Shown here one piece after another: positions 21,181-21,503 of a DNA stretch of 21,503 nucleotides. The notes under the pieces were generated by a model, which was given only the letters and a program-made list of their open reading frames with translations, did not search any database and had not been told where the DNA came from. A program made the translations under genes and the position numbers. This DNA is from Candidatus Uhrbacteria bacterium (GTDB taxonomy: Bacteria; Patescibacteriota; Patescibacteriia; 2-12-FULL-60-25): assembly GCA_023246415.1 (NCBI GenBank), contig JAHFIK010000015.1, forward strand, positions 1 through 21,503, in the 5' to 3' direction. Position 1 is the first letter of the stretch. Each line of letters opens with the position of its first letter.

Positions 21181-21503
21181 TTACCCGACCTGTGCCAACA
21201 ACACGACATAATTCTTCCCATACACCTTCGCGCATTTCGGACAGGTGGTGTAGTAGAAGTACAGCTTCTTTGTTGTTTTTCCTTTTGACGCAACGTACGC
21301 ATTCATCTCTTTGATCCATGTTCCAATGTTGCGGAACGGTCCTTCAAAGACCTTGGTGAGGAAGGTTCCGCTGATCATTGCCATAGTGGCGTCAGGGACA
21401 TCGTTCATCACGTCGATATAGATATCAGCTCCCCACAACGACGTTTCATCCGTGATCGTGATTCGATGTGGTGTTTGCGCTTCCACTTTTTCAATCAGGG
21501 AAA
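21181..21503 (-). CDS. Partial CxxC-containing protein, possibly GyrI-like
   Basis: The frame is open to the window edge, so the N-terminus is missing and the GTG at 21486 need not be the start. The visible part has WGADIYIDV, then SGTFLTKVFEGPFRNIGTWI, which recalls the strand-helix of GyrI-like small-molecule-binding domains, and near the end KKLYFYYTTCPKCAKVYGKN with one CPKC pair. The CxxC could bind a metal or act in redox chemistry. The resemblance to GyrI is weak, and no function is given. The stop is TAA, 17 bases from the palindrome at 21089-21164. Confidence 0.7.
   Translation of the reverse strand, partial: SLIEKVEAQTPHRITITDETSLWGADIYIDVMNDVPDATMAMISGTFLTKVFEGPFRNIGTWIKEMNAYVASKGKTTKKLYFYYTTCPKCAKVYGKNYVVLLAQVG

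Noticed and set aside
1..21503. tRNA or rRNA genes
   Set aside because: Reading both strands for T-loop motifs and rRNA conserved blocks showed nothing convincing; a tRNAscan-SE or Infernal run would settle it.

Overview
The window is a gene-dense stretch of bacterial chromosome. GC is a little over half by eye, and TGA is used as a stop throughout. Most genes are short single-domain enzymes, small lipoproteins or membrane proteins of unknown function. I saw no rRNA, tRNA, CRISPR array, transposase or phage gene. The features fit a member of the Patescibacteria (CPR) best: a half-length MFS transporter, several starts without a Shine-Dalgarno (SD) sequence, a lone purB, and a small exported FNL/DVQ-type protein beside a two-component system. 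I infer that lineage; no marker gene here proves it.

Layout. 1-1590: a multi-pass membrane protein and a small secreted protein, ended by a clear terminator. 1681-3791 (minus): a lipoprotein with two carboxypeptidase-regulatory-like domains, and a membrane-anchored class A beta-lactamase-fold serine hydrolase. 3852-6497 (plus): a tight run of NUDIX hydrolase, P-loop kinase, 2H phosphoesterase and second NUDIX hydrolase, then a half-size MFS protein with its own promoter. 6577-8084 (minus): a lipoprotein and an unknown protein. 8361-11189 (minus): response regulator, histidine kinase, exported Gly/Pro-rich protein and small membrane protein. 11380-11835 (plus): a third NUDIX enzyme. 11964-12496 (minus): an unknown protein and a possible tiny coupled ORF. 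12808-14993 (minus): a stomatin-like SPFH protein, and a P-loop kinase fused to four zinc ribbons. 15240-16430 (plus, divergent): a protein resembling a miniature major vault protein (MVP). 16530-19276 (minus): a CorA-like membrane protein without the GMN motif, and adenylosuccinate lyase. 19636-20994 (plus): a Cys-rich, Pro-rich lipoprotein. 21181-end (minus): a partial CxxC protein.

Two things stand out. First, the gaps between genes carry many long inverted repeats of unrelated sequence: 11841-11924, 12521-12703, 15073-15156, 16491-16531, 17736-17809, 19407-19534 and 21089-21164. Two of these (11841 and 15073) are one family with an identical 16-base loop and paired base changes in the arms; the second is a perfect 34-bp inverted repeat two bases from a -35 box. 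Second, an MVP-like gene is divergent from a kinase/zinc-ribbon fusion, with that perfect palindrome between them.

Promoters with TATACT or TATACA as the -10 box recur (5882, 7225, 11202, 17723). In three cases the box lies only 9-13 bases before the start codon, implying leaderless or nearly leaderless messages, while other genes have good SD sites.
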